Part shown: positions 32,772 to 42,255 of the stretch, one piece after another
Position numbering within the stretch: the stretch's first letter is position 1
Layout of the letters: every line of letters begins with the position of its first letter
Assembly: GCA_947259185.1 (NCBI GenBank)
Contig: CAMYKT010000001.1
Coordinates: forward strand, 68,313 to 132,312
Source of the DNA: an uncultured Methanobacteriaceae archaeon
Lineage (GTDB): Archaea; Methanobacteriota; Methanobacteria; Methanobacteriales; Methanobacteriaceae
Length of the DNA: 64,000 bases
Reading direction: 5' to 3'
Made by a program: the position numbers and the translations under genes
Notes under the pieces: model-generated
Database searches by the model: none
What the model was told of the DNA's origin: nothing
Seen by the model: only the letters and a program-made list of their open reading frames with translations

Positions 32772-35582
32772 TTAAAACTCCTTATCTGATATTCCCCTAT
32801 GTAACATATCCGGGGGCATGTTATCTGATTCTTCAGCATGGTACAGATATTCTATTGTTTTTTCAAAACGTTGAATGATATTTTCTCTTTTAAGTTTCAA
32901 ATTAGCAGTCAAATCCCCTTTTTCAATGGAAAGATCATTTTTCAAAACCACCCATTTTTTTATTTTCTCTGGATTAGCCAGATTAGAATTAAGTTCTTTA
33001 ATTTCATCATCTAATTGTGCAGGTGGCTTTAAAAATTCATCACTCCACAAAAGTGCCACACAATATGCCCTATTATCTCCTATCAGAAGAGCTTCATCTA
33101 TACCACTTAAAGATTTTAAACGGGTTTCTATTTTAAGGGGATTAATAGTTTTACCATAAGCATTTATCAATACCTCTTTTTTACGTCCAGTAATTACCAG
33201 GCTCCCATCGGAATTTAAGTATCCATAATCTCCAGTTAATAACCAACCTCTATGGAATAAAAATTTAGAATCATTATTAAAATATCCCGAAGTGGTTTGA
33301 GGCCCCTTAACCATGATTTCCCCATCTTTTGCAATTTTAATTTCTGTTAGGGGTAATGGTTTTCCCACAGTTTCTAAATTATTATCTCCCCACCGATTAA
33401 TGGTTATTAATGGTGCTTCAGTTAGTCCATATGCATTATGGATTTCAATTCCCAGTTTTCTATAATCATAAAGGAGTTTTTCACTTATAGGGGCAGAACC
33501 AACTATCAGCTGTGCACAATCCTTTAAACCGGCTTTTTTTAGCAAATTTCTTCTTAATATTCTCCTTAAAATAGATTTAAGCAGGGATTCATTCATTCCC
33601 AAATATAGTCTGCCCAGCCAGTTTTCTTCCACCTTATTCCAAAGTTTTTCATAAAACCGGGGCACAGAAAAAAATATGGTGGGATTAATCCGGGGAAGTG
33701 CCTGGGATAAGTCATGAAATTCCTCCATAAAATACAATTTTAAGGGCGCGGGAGCATAATATGGGGCATAAGTACCTAAAATTCCTTCCACAACATGATT
33801 CATAGGTAAAAAAGATAAATAAGATACTTCATTTATGCGGTCTTCCCAGGGAGGCATGGAGGCTATAAATTCTCCCATCCACCGAAGATTTCCATGATTA
33901 AACTGAACTCCCCGGGGGGTTCCAGTGGTACCGGAGGTGTAACGAATAGTGGCAGCACTTTCAAAGTCTACAGGAGCATTTATATCAATTTTATCATGAT
34001 TTCCCATTTCCATAAACTTTTCCCACAGTATGATATCCTCTTTAACCAATTCAGAATCAGAATCACGGGTAAATGATATTAAGGGTATGCTCAAATCCAG
34101 TTTAGATGATTCTTTTAATAAATCAGGGGTTCCTATAAATAGTATTCGAGAACCACTGTCTTTTACCATATCTTCAATTTCTATAAGTGGGCTGGTATAA
34201 TAGATAGGTACTGTTATTGCCCCGGATAATCCCAGGGCCACATCTAAAATGAGATAACGGGTACTGTTATAACCCACCAGCGCCACCCTATCCCCTGGTG
34301 TGATTCCCAAATATTTCAATGCTTGGACCGCTTTAATAATTTTCTTTCTAATGTTAATTCCATTTTTACAATTAAATTCTCCATTTACCACGTCATACAA
34401 AGTAACCGGGAATGTTTTGCTTTTCAGGCGGTGCATAATTTGTTCATGCACGGTACGATCTGATCGATGAAAAAATCCTGCATAAATAGCGTAGTTCAAT
34501 AGAGGGCCCATGAAGTCTTTCCATGAAATCGAATAGGCTCCTGATATTAAATCCGTATTTTGACGATTAAATCTCCGATTTTCTTTTATATATGGGGCTA
34601 AATTACCTAAAACAGATATTTGAAATCCTTTTTGATTTTTTAAGAAGTATCCTGCAGTATCAAAGAATTTTTTCACAGCACCGATAGGTAGGCCTAAAAA
34701 AAGAGGAGCAGGTAAATGGATATTCCATTTTTCATTGGCCCATTGTCGGGTAAAATCCACCAATTCCTGAATAGACGGTAATGATTCATCAGGGGCTGTA
34801 AGGTGAAAAGTCAAGTTCTCTGATTTTTTTTTGAGAGTTAAATCTGCTATGACTTTAGAAACATAATTTACAGGCACCATATTTATTTTATTAAGGGGAG
34901 AAACAGGTATTAACTTCAATTTACCATTAAAATATAATCTTAAAGGAACATAGATGGTATTAAAATTTTTTATGGCCCCGGTTCTGGAGTCTCCTACAAT
35001 CATTCCTGGTCGGAAGATGGAGTAAGGGATTCCATATTTTATAACTTCTTTTTCAGCTTCATACTTACTTTGCTCATAGTTACTGGAAAATCCGCACACA
35101 TCAGATAAATCATCTTCATAGATTTCTCCTTCACATTTTCCGGCAACATAAGCGGTTGAAACATGGGAAAAACGTTTAAAAACATCTTTTTTGCAGTTTT
35201 TTGCCATTTCAAGCATATTAACTGTGCCCTGAACATTCACCTTTCTAAGTTCATCCAAAGGCGCATTTAATCTTAAATCAGCTGCTGCATGGATAATATA
35301 ATTAGTTTTTAAGATTAAATCTTCATAAGTAGACTCATCAATCCCTAAATGATTCTTTTCTACATTTCCTGAAATTATTTCCACTTTACCATTATTCAGG
35401 GCTTCTAATAACTCTGGAAATTCCCACCAGGCCCTTTTCAAGCGAATTTTAGCATCTTGATTAGTTCTACTTCTTACCAGGGCTATTATTTTTAAATCGC
35501 AATTATTAATAAGTTCGAGGGCAATATGGGTCCCTAAAAATCCATTTGCACCACTTAAAAGAACATAATTTCCCTGGAACAT
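32772..35582 (-). CDS. fusion of thioester-reductase-like SDR and long-chain acyl-CoA ligase-like AMP-binding enzyme
   Basis: The 936-residue protein has two enzymes. Residues about 1-360 are an extended SDR with GANGFLGTH, HAAADLRL and catalytic NYEQSKYEAEK (YXXXK), closest to the reductase domains of Lys2 and carboxylic acid reductases. Residues about 385-920 are an adenylating enzyme with YTSGTTGTPRGV, NAYGLTEAP, LLTGDYGYLN and the final Lys motif LTANLKLKR typical of long-chain acyl-CoA synthetases. No carrier-protein domain lies between. The order is the reverse of carboxylic acid reductase. Together they could take an acid to an acyl-thioester and then to an aldehyde. Its start overlaps the preceding stop (TAATG). 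Confidence 0.85.
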   Translation of the reverse strand: MFQGNYVLLSGANGFLGTHIALELINNCDLKIIALVRSRTNQDAKIRLKRAWWEFPELLEALNNGKVEIISGNVEKNHLGIDESTYEDLILKTNYIIHAAADLRLNAPLDELRKVNVQGTVNMLEMAKNCKKDVFKRFSHVSTAYVAGKCEGEIYEDDLSDVCGFSSNYEQSKYEAEKEVIKYGIPYSIFRPGMIVGDSRTGAIKNFNTIYVPLRLYFNGKLKLIPVSPLNKINMVPVNYVSKVIADLTLKKKSENLTFHLTAPDESLPSIQELVDFTRQWANEKWNIHLPAPLFLGLPIGAVKKFFDTAGYFLKNQKGFQISVLGNLAPYIKENRRFNRQNTDLISGAYSISWKDFMGPLLNYAIYAGFFHRSDRTVHEQIMHRLKSKTFPVTLYDVVNGEFNCKNGINIRKKIIKAVQALKYLGITPGDRVALVGYNSTRYLILDVALGLSGAITVPIYYTSPLIEIEDMVKDSGSRILFIGTPDLLKESSKLDLSIPLISFTRDSDSELVKEDIILWEKFMEMGNHDKIDINAPVDFESAATIRYTSGTTGTPRGVQFNHGNLRWMGEFIASMPPWEDRINEVSYLSFLPMNHVVEGILGTYAPYYAPAPLKLYFMEEFHDLSQALPRINPTIFFSVPRFYEKLWNKVEENWLGRLYLGMNESLLKSILRRILRRNLLKKAGLKDCAQLIVGSAPISEKLLYDYRKLGIEIHNAYGLTEAPLITINRWGDNNLETVGKPLPLTEIKIAKDGEIMVKGPQTTSGYFNNDSKFLFHRGWLLTGDYGYLNSDGSLVITGRKKEVLINAYGKTINPLKIETRLKSLSGIDEALLIGDNRAYCVALLWSDEFLKPPAQLDDEIKELNSNLANPEKIKKWVVLKNDLSIEKGDLTANLKLKRENIIQRFEKTIEYLYHAEESDNMPPDMLHRGISDKEF

Positions 35583-36835
35583 TATTTCCCTCCTTTAAGA
35601 AATGATTTAAGGAGACCACGATTCTGGAGAGAACGTAAATATTGACTCTTAAATCCACTTTCCAGCAATTTCTTTGGTATATCGGGATTTTCTAATATCT
35701 CATCTACCTTATTTTCAACTTTTTCCCATAAATCAGGGTCATTGTATTTAAAAAAATAATCATGATACATTTCCATTTCTTCATACAATATTTCCAGGCG
35801 CTGGTCATGCCCTATTGCTATTTGCGGCACCTGGCAGGATAGAGATAAGATGGAAGCATGATAACGGGAGGTAATCAAAATATCTAAATTTTGGAGTAAT
35901 CCTGTCATTTTAGATGCATTTAAATCTTTAGAAGAAAAAATACGGGCATTATCTTTATTTTTCATATAAGATAACACCTGACAGGCCAGATCCTCATCCA
36001 GGTCTTCCATACAGATTAATGCAATATGCTTATGGTGGATATCAACCAAATGATCTGCCTGCTTTGCCCAGGATCTGGCCAGTTTTTTTTGAAGCTTTTC
36101 TCTTTTTTTAGAACGTGAAAAATAGTAGGGCCATTTATATTCATCTTTTTTCTTTCCAAATGGCCTTAAAACCACGGGCCATAAATAAAAATTCACCACC
36201 GCTATCCCGGCTAACCCCTTATTCTGAGGGAGGTGTTCTATAATTTCATTAAGGGGAGGGGTTTCAAAATTTAAAGCACAATCTGCAGTAACTTTAATAG
36301 GAGCAGTCACTCCTACAGATTTTAGAATTTCTGCAGATTTATAGTTGCGGGTTATTATCATGCTGGTTTTACTGGCTTCTTTTTTCACCAGAAATTTGTT
36401 TAACGGAGATAAATCTCCAGCATCAACCGCATAAGCCAGGCAGGGTTTTTTAAATGTATGGGCACACCGGGTAGCCCATAGAAACGCCCATAATAATGCA
36501 GGGGTCCAGGTATCCATATAACAGCTACCTTCTATTAACAATACGAAATCATGATTTTTTACCAGTTTACGCAGGCCTAAAAAATAAATAGAAGGCAATG
36601 GTATAATTTTAAGGTTTTTTTCTTCCTGCACATATCTTTTTAGCTTCTCTTCATTAAGGGTGGGTATGCTAAGCAGCACCTCTGGCCCTAAAACCCATCG
36701 AACATCCTGTATAATGGAAAGCAATCGGGATTCAGAACCAGTATTATTTGCACCATTATATCCTAAAAGTAGAACCCGCGGATTCTTATTATATTGGTCC
36801 GGGGTATTTGATTCAGTTTTTTCTATAAGGAACAT
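35582..36835 (-). CDS. polysaccharide pyruvyl transferase family protein
   Basis: The 417-residue protein has the CsaB/WcaK-type features: N-terminal VLLLGYNGANNTGSE near residue 20, LLIEGSCYMDTW, AYAVDAGDL, and the C-terminal ITSRYHASILSLSCQVPQIAIGHDQRLEIL (about 335) that binds the substrate phosphate. Family members add pyruvate ketals to cell-envelope sugars. It is the first gene of the four-gene operon, and the stop is shared with the ATG of the reductase-ligase fusion. A TATA-like TTTATAAA lies on the minus strand about 45 nt upstream. The substrate is unknown. Confidence 0.85.
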   Translation of the reverse strand: MFLIEKTESNTPDQYNKNPRVLLLGYNGANNTGSESRLLSIIQDVRWVLGPEVLLSIPTLNEEKLKRYVQEEKNLKIIPLPSIYFLGLRKLVKNHDFVLLIEGSCYMDTWTPALLWAFLWATRCAHTFKKPCLAYAVDAGDLSPLNKFLVKKEASKTSMIITRNYKSAEILKSVGVTAPIKVTADCALNFETPPLNEIIEHLPQNKGLAGIAVVNFYLWPVVLRPFGKKKDEYKWPYYFSRSKKREKLQKKLARSWAKQADHLVDIHHKHIALICMEDLDEDLACQVLSYMKNKDNARIFSSKDLNASKMTGLLQNLDILITSRYHASILSLSCQVPQIAIGHDQRLEILYEEMEMYHDYFFKYNDPDLWEKVENKVDEILENPDIPKKLLESGFKSQYLRSLQNRGLLKSFLKGGK

Positions 36836-36944
36836 ATTCTTTCCAGAATTAATTTTTTCCAGGACCCCTAAGACCTCTTTTTATAAATTAAAGGATACAT
36901 AAAAATTCTCAGAGGAAGACTAATTATTTCTAAATATCCCTGAT

Positions 36945-38240
36945 TTATTTTTTAAACTTTTTCAATTTTATTTTTTGCAATTTCAGGGGTTCGGCAATAA
37001 CTGCCCCAATTAATAGACCTAAAGATATGGCAACAACACTCATAATTACCTGAATTACATCAGCAATTCCACTGGAATAGTTGGGCCCTATTAAATTTGC
37101 CAGGCTTATGAACCCCAGAGAACCTGGAACCAGTAGCCAGAAGGCAGAAAGAGTGGATACAAAGCTAGGTGTCCTCATGGGGGAACGCCCAATCAGGGTT
37201 CCACTGATGGTCATAAGCAGCGAACCAAAAAATGCCCCGAAAAAACCACCAATAAAATAATTACCAAGACTTTGCCCTAAAAAAGCCACGTAGAGTACTA
37301 TCATTACCCACGGAAAGTCTCTGTTTCGCATGGACAAGAAAAGAAACATCCCTATGCCAAAAAGCATAATCCCTATATATGGAGCCCACCATCCCAGGGT
37401 ATTGGCTGCTGTTACCACCAGTAAATCTTCCTGAGGTAGCCCTATAATTTTAAAACCATTTAAAACTCCAAAAAGAAGCAGAAATAAAATCGTTATACCA
37501 TAGATCACCCTACTTGAGCCTGAAATCAAATCTCCAGACGCTAGCTCAAACATTCCTGTGGTCAGGGTGGCACCTGGTAAAAAATATGCCAGGGCGGGTA
37601 TAATTAGCAGCATGGATCCGGCAAGGAATCCATTTTTCACCGCCCAAAAAAATAAAATTGAAATCAGGAAAGAACCGATAACTGGCTTTATAAGGGCCAA
37701 ACGGGGTTTATTTTGGGTGAAAATTAGTAAAATTCCTATTAAAAATCCCAGTACTCCTGAAGCAATTAATTGCTGAGGGGTGGGTTGCAATAACATTCCT
37801 AAACCCACTGCAAAAAAAATGTAGCCAATCAACATCCCGATTTTTCCAAAACGGTGCTGGTGCGAGTTGATTTTTTTGAGGCATTTAATACCTTCTTTAG
37901 GGCTTATTTCTGCTTTTTCAACTTTATAAATTAGTTCATAGAGTTCTGAAATAGTATTTAGTTGGGATAGCCCATATATCTGACTAACAGTTGTTAAGGG
38001 CGACGATTCTTCATCCCTCACTTTGATAATTATAAATGTGGTAAAGACCAGTATCTCGGCCTTAACCTGGTAGGCCCGGGCAACATTATATAGAATGGAT
38101 TGGATGGTGGTTACTGATATGCCGGTGGAACTCAGGGCCTTTCCCAAACCAGCTAAAAATTCCAGCATATCGTTTAAGAAGTATTCATCCTGCAGATAGG
38201 GAATTATGCATGCTTTTGATTTATTAGTTTTTATATCCAT
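36945..38240 (-). CDS. ThrE-like threonine/serine exporter, two-domain
   Basis: The 431-residue protein has a cytoplasmic N-terminal part (1-125) with the ThrE hydrolase-like domain, LAGLGKALSSTGISVTTIQSIL. About ten membrane helices follow, with GYIFFAVGLGMLLQPTPQQLIASG, FLPGATLTTGMFELASGDLISGSSR and GALxGxS-like segments. This is a fusion of the two halves that are separate genes in some bacteria. It should export small neutral amino acids or dipeptides. Separate promoter likely, 109 nt before the downstream operon. Confidence 0.86.
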   Translation of the reverse strand: MDIKTNKSKACIIPYLQDEYFLNDMLEFLAGLGKALSSTGISVTTIQSILYNVARAYQVKAEILVFTTFIIIKVRDEESSPLTTVSQIYGLSQLNTISELYELIYKVEKAEISPKEGIKCLKKINSHQHRFGKIGMLIGYIFFAVGLGMLLQPTPQQLIASGVLGFLIGILLIFTQNKPRLALIKPVIGSFLISILFFWAVKNGFLAGSMLLIIPALAYFLPGATLTTGMFELASGDLISGSSRVIYGITILFLLLFGVLNGFKIIGLPQEDLLVVTAANTLGWWAPYIGIMLFGIGMFLFLSMRNRDFPWVMIVLYVAFLGQSLGNYFIGGFFGAFFGSLLMTISGTLIGRSPMRTPSFVSTLSAFWLLVPGSLGFISLANLIGPNYSSGIADVIQVIMSVVAISLGLLIGAVIAEPLKLQKIKLKKFKK

Positions 38241-38362
38241 AGTAGAACCATTTTAACAAATTGGAGATAACTAATTTATGATCATACTAATTATAAAAAT
38301 TTTATTTCAGATATTTTATGCTATTACTGTTTTTTCACCTGGCTATTGATTCTTTGACATAA

Positions 38363-39010
38363 TTAATTCTTGGAATTTAATTTTTTCAAGGATTCATCAA
38401 ATAATATCATGGATTTTTCCAGAATCAAAGAGATAACATAATTACAATCTGGTTGCAAATGGGTGATGTAATGTGGCTTGTTTTCTACTTCAACTAGAAT
38501 AAGAGGATAACTTTGACATACCTGGGGCCTGCTGTCATAGATTGAACATTTTTTATCTTCAATTTCATGGAATTTACATGGAAGGTCCTCTTTAAACTTA
38601 TAATGCTCCGGATAAGCAGGGTTAGGCACAATCTCATTTTTTAAATCAGGATTAAAAAGTAATAACGGGTTTAATTCATCCCGGTGTATGAATATGGGAC
38701 TGGATTCTCTACAACATTTACCACAATTATTACACCATTTTGGGTGGGTTTGGACGATTTCAAAATCAGAGGGGCCTCCAAAAACTTCCAACCCGGTGAG
38801 GTGTGCCAGTTCTATTATTTCCTGCAGGTCTTGCCGGGTTACACCATATTTTCTGTATTTTTTCACAGATCTTTTTTTTCTTAATTTTTTCAAAACCATT
38901 TTTTCAATTAAATTTCGATTAATTTCAAAAATCTCTCCATTTTCTCTTTTTAAGGATTTCCGGAGAACTTTTTCCAATAATTCCTCTTCTATTAAAAGAT
39001 CCCTGAGCAT
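38363..39010 (-). CDS. YkgJ-like cysteine-cluster protein
   Basis: The protein of about 215 residues has the metal-chelating motif WCNNCGKCCRES near residue 95, followed by LPCKFHE, KKCSIYDSRPQVCQSYP, the conserved pattern of the YkgJ/CxxCxxCC family. It likely binds zinc or an iron-sulfur cluster, and the function is unknown in general. The N-terminal ~85 basic residues are less conserved. ATG 39010 is preferred because GGTGATG lies 4 nt upstream, although TTG 39022 and ATG 39016 are in frame. Confidence 0.8.
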   Translation of the reverse strand: MLRDLLIEEELLEKVLRKSLKRENGEIFEINRNLIEKMVLKKLRKKRSVKKYRKYGVTRQDLQEIIELAHLTGLEVFGGPSDFEIVQTHPKWCNNCGKCCRESSPIFIHRDELNPLLLFNPDLKNEIVPNPAYPEHYKFKEDLPCKFHEIEDKKCSIYDSRPQVCQSYPLILVEVENKPHYITHLQPDCNYVISLILEKSMILFDESLKKLNSKN

Positions 39011-39062
39011 TTTCATCACCAAAAATATAATATTTACCTAAAATTGAAAAAAGATTTTTAAA

Positions 39063-40196
39063 TTATAAATTTTCCAGACATTCGTCTTTTAATACCCGGG
39101 CATCATCATTAGAAGGATCAAGTTGTAAAACTTTATTAAAACATTCTACTGCTTCATTAAAACGATTTAATTCCATTAAAGCCACGCCTTTGTTGCTCCA
39201 GAAAATATAATTATTTTTTTCCAGGGCCAGAGCATCATCATAGCATTCCAGAGCTTCTTCAAAGCGTCCTAACTCTAAAAGAGCATTTCCTTTTCTATTA
39301 AATGCTACTGAATCACCTTCATCTTTTAAACATAATTCTAAAGCCTTATCATATGATTCCAATGCTTCTTCTGTTTTACCGATCTCATTTAATAAATTAC
39401 CCCGGGCATTCCATACCTCCGGGTTCTGGTAATCCAACTCCAGAACTTTATCATATGCTTGCAGAGCCTCTTGATATTGTCCTAACATTTCTAAAATAAA
39501 TCCCTGCCAATACAATATCACTGAATTATCTGGATTAAGCTTTAATGCTTTTTGACTTGATTTTAATGCTTTTTTAGGGTTTCCAGAATTTAAAAGAGCT
39601 ATGGCTTTATTATTCCATACGAATTCATTTTCAGGATCTATATTTAAGGCCTGATTATAACATTTAATTGCTTCTTCAAATTTACCTAAACGGCTTAGAT
39701 TATCCCCTTTTTTATTTAAGAGATAAATGTCCTGGGGATCAAATTTCAAAGCAGCATTGTAACACATGGCCGATTGATTATATTTTCCAGAATCAAATAA
39801 AATATCGGCTCTCTGGGTTATCATGGCTTTTTCATCGATTTTTTCCCCTTCCCATAATTCTATAGGCAATTTATTGAATCTAATCACCTGAAAAAGAGTA
39901 TCTTTTTTTAACTCCTCGATATACATTTTATGAAATTCTATTTCTAATTCTTCAGAATCCTTAAAACCTTCTTCTAGAATCAGATCATCTCTTTTCAAGA
40001 GTTCATGGAAAGTTAATATTTCTACTTCTATAACTTCTGCTTCAAAAACTTTTTCCCTTTCTTTAGAAACCAGGTTCCAGTAACAATGGAGCCTATCCCC
40101 TTTTTTTACAGGCTTTTTCCACAACTTCCTGATGGTCATTGTTTTCTTACCAGTAATAAGATCAATATTACGGCTTCCAAAGGATAATATTGGCAT
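39063..40196 (-). CDS. ASCH-domain protein with C-terminal TPR array
   Basis: The 377-residue protein has an N-terminal ~105-residue ASCH (PUA-like, RNA-binding) domain: KKTMTIRKLWKKPVKKGDRLHCYWN, EVIEVEILTF. About seven tetratricopeptide repeats follow at roughly 130-375 (for example FEEAIKCYNQALNIDPEN, YQEALQAYDKVLELDYQN). ASCH domains are usually stand-alone, so the fusion is noteworthy. It may recognise RNA or a nucleotide while the TPRs bind proteins. No functional neighbour is obvious. Confidence 0.8.
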   Translation of the reverse strand: MPILSFGSRNIDLITGKKTMTIRKLWKKPVKKGDRLHCYWNLVSKEREKVFEAEVIEVEILTFHELLKRDDLILEEGFKDSEELEIEFHKMYIEELKKDTLFQVIRFNKLPIELWEGEKIDEKAMITQRADILFDSGKYNQSAMCYNAALKFDPQDIYLLNKKGDNLSRLGKFEEAIKCYNQALNIDPENEFVWNNKAIALLNSGNPKKALKSSQKALKLNPDNSVILYWQGFILEMLGQYQEALQAYDKVLELDYQNPEVWNARGNLLNEIGKTEEALESYDKALELCLKDEGDSVAFNRKGNALLELGRFEEALECYDDALALEKNNYIFWSNKGVALMELNRFNEAVECFNKVLQLDPSNDDARVLKDECLENL

Positions 40197-40247
40197 TAAA
40201 TCACTTTAAATTATTTTTAATTCACTTAATAGGTTTAAAAAGTATTT

Positions 40248-40946
40248 TTATATGATTTCTTCCCCAAATTCAGAGGTTTTTATTTTCACTTTATTGAGAA
40301 GGGGTTTTATTTTTTTTGCCAGTTCCCATAAAAATTCTCTGGAGGGGTTGGGAATTGATTCAAAAGATGGATCCAGAACTATCCTGTTTCTAAATTGCTG
40401 CAATGTATATAAATCACAATTTATTTCTCTTGAAATCTGGTAAATATCTTTTTCATTAAGCAGGGTAGGTACATAGGTAGTTCTACATTCTAAAAAAGTA
40501 TTTGGAGAATTCAAAACAATTCCCATACTTTTTTCTACTTCTTTCCCGATATCTGAACCAATCAAATCTTTATACCGGTCGAAGGGAGCTTTTATATCCA
40601 GACTAACATAATCCACCAATTCAATTATATGCTGCAGCCTCTCTGGAAAACATCCATTGGTATCCAATTTGGCTAATAGGCCCTGGGAATGGATGTATTT
40701 TAAAATTTTCTTTATGTCCGGGCATTGCATTAAAGGCTCCCCCCCGGTGATTACCACCCCATCCACAAACTCAGAGGCATCTTCTATTTTTTTAAAAACT
40801 TCCTCTAACTTTACTTCCTCCCCTCCATCAATTATTTCGGGGTTATGGCAGTAGGGACACCTTAAATTACATCCCCCTGTAAAAATAACCAGCGCCATTT
40901 TTCCAGGTAAATCAAAGGAAGATATATTGGTACCACCAATTTTCAT
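40248..40946 (-). CDS. nrdG: radical SAM activating enzyme, NrdG-type (anaerobic RNR or pyruvate-formate-lyase-like activase)
   Basis: The 232-residue protein carries the radical SAM cluster motif GGCNLRCPYCHNPE with Cys26, Cys30 and Cys33. It also has GGEPLMQ and a partial TIM barrel. It belongs to the NrdG/TIGR02495-like branch that makes the glycyl radical of class III ribonucleotide reductase. No nrdD is in the window, so the partner is encoded elsewhere. The length is longer than bacterial NrdG (~155), as usual in methanogens. Confidence 0.85.
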   Translation of the reverse strand: MKIGGTNISSFDLPGKMALVIFTGGCNLRCPYCHNPEIIDGGEEVKLEEVFKKIEDASEFVDGVVITGGEPLMQCPDIKKILKYIHSQGLLAKLDTNGCFPERLQHIIELVDYVSLDIKAPFDRYKDLIGSDIGKEVEKSMGIVLNSPNTFLECRTTYVPTLLNEKDIYQISREINCDLYTLQQFRNRIVLDPSFESIPNPSREFLWELAKKIKPLLNKVKIKTSEFGEEII

Positions 40947-41012
40947 TTAGCCCACATTTTTTAATTACTTAATAAAATACTGCATCTTAAAATCGTATTT
41001 AGTTTTCTAATT

Positions 41013-42119
41013 TCAGTTTTCATTTACTATATTTTGCAATACTTCAATGAACCTTTCATCCTCCGGGATGGTACCTACACTAACCCGGATCCAGTAGTCA
41101 TCCAGGCCTTTAAATGATTTACAGTCTCTAACTATTATTCCTTTTTCCAATAGTTTTTTTGCTATTTGGGATGAATTCATACCTGTTTTGCGCACATCAA
41201 CCAGTAAATAATTTGCTTTAGATTTAAAAACCTTCAACTGTTCTATGCTGGAGATTTTTTCATATAGGAATTCTCTGCTTTCAACAGAGACCCGGGTTGA
41301 TTCTTCCAAATAATTAGTATCTCTAAGTGTGGCGAGAGCTGCAATGTGTGATAAGTTGGTCAAACTAAAAACAGGCTTCACCCGATGCATGTATTCAATT
41401 ATCTGGGGATTGGAAAGCCCATAACCAATCCTCATACCTGCAAGTCCCATTACTTTGGAGAATGTGCGGAGTATAAATAAGTTTTCATATTTAAGGAGAA
41501 GATCAACATTATTTACTCCTGAAAATTCAAAATAAGCTTCATCAACTATTACTAGAGCATCAGTGGATCTTAATATGGTTTCAATATCTTCCTTATCAAT
41601 TAAACCACCAGTGGGATTATTTGGTGAACACAGGAATATTAATCGGGTTTCAGGGGTGATAGCACCGAGTACAGACTCAACATCCAGCCTATTTTCTTCC
41701 ACATCCCATCGTCCATAAACCGGGATGGCCCCGTGGGTGCGCAGGGTGAATTCGTAGTACATATAAGATGGTAATGGAACTATAAATTCATATCCGGGAT
41801 CTAAAAATGTTTTTCCAAGTACATCAATTATTTCGTCAGCTCCATCCCCTCCAATAATAACTTCCTGGGCAGAAACACCAGAATACTTCGCTATTTCTTC
41901 TTTAAGGTCTCCTAATCCCGATTCAGGGTACTGACTAATCAAATTCAGCTCTCCTTTCAATGCTTCTATGGCCCGGGGTGAGGGACCCAGGGGATTTTCA
42001 TTGGAACCTAATTTTATTATATCTTCTTTTTGGAGCGAATACTCATCAGCAATTTCCTTTATGGATCTACCTGGAATGTAAGGGTCTAATTCATTGATAA
42101 TTTTCCGAATTTTAACCAT
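41013..42119 (-). CDS. hisC: histidinol-phosphate aminotransferase
   Basis: The 368-residue fold-type I PLP enzyme has SNENPLGPSP near residue 38, the GGDGADEII cofactor loop, CSPNNPTGG (near 165), DEAYFEF and the PLP lysine in RTFSKVMGLAGMRIGYG near residue 223. It converts imidazole acetol phosphate and glutamate to histidinol phosphate in histidine synthesis. Broader aromatic aminotransferase activity is possible. It is not next to other his genes. Confidence 0.9.
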   Translation of the reverse strand: MVKIRKIINELDPYIPGRSIKEIADEYSLQKEDIIKLGSNENPLGPSPRAIEALKGELNLISQYPESGLGDLKEEIAKYSGVSAQEVIIGGDGADEIIDVLGKTFLDPGYEFIVPLPSYMYYEFTLRTHGAIPVYGRWDVEENRLDVESVLGAITPETRLIFLCSPNNPTGGLIDKEDIETILRSTDALVIVDEAYFEFSGVNNVDLLLKYENLFILRTFSKVMGLAGMRIGYGLSNPQIIEYMHRVKPVFSLTNLSHIAALATLRDTNYLEESTRVSVESREFLYEKISSIEQLKVFKSKANYLLVDVRKTGMNSSQIAKKLLEKGIIVRDCKSFKGLDDYWIRVSVGTIPEDERFIEVLQNIVNEN

Positions 42120-42255
42120 ATAATCACTTAAATTATTAATTTTTTATATATACACTATGTTAAGTAACTCCTTAAAATATCCTTTAAAGCTTAATGTAAT
42201 GATTTAACATTTAAAGAGCCTAATTTTTAAAAAGATAATATATTTTTCCATTAAA

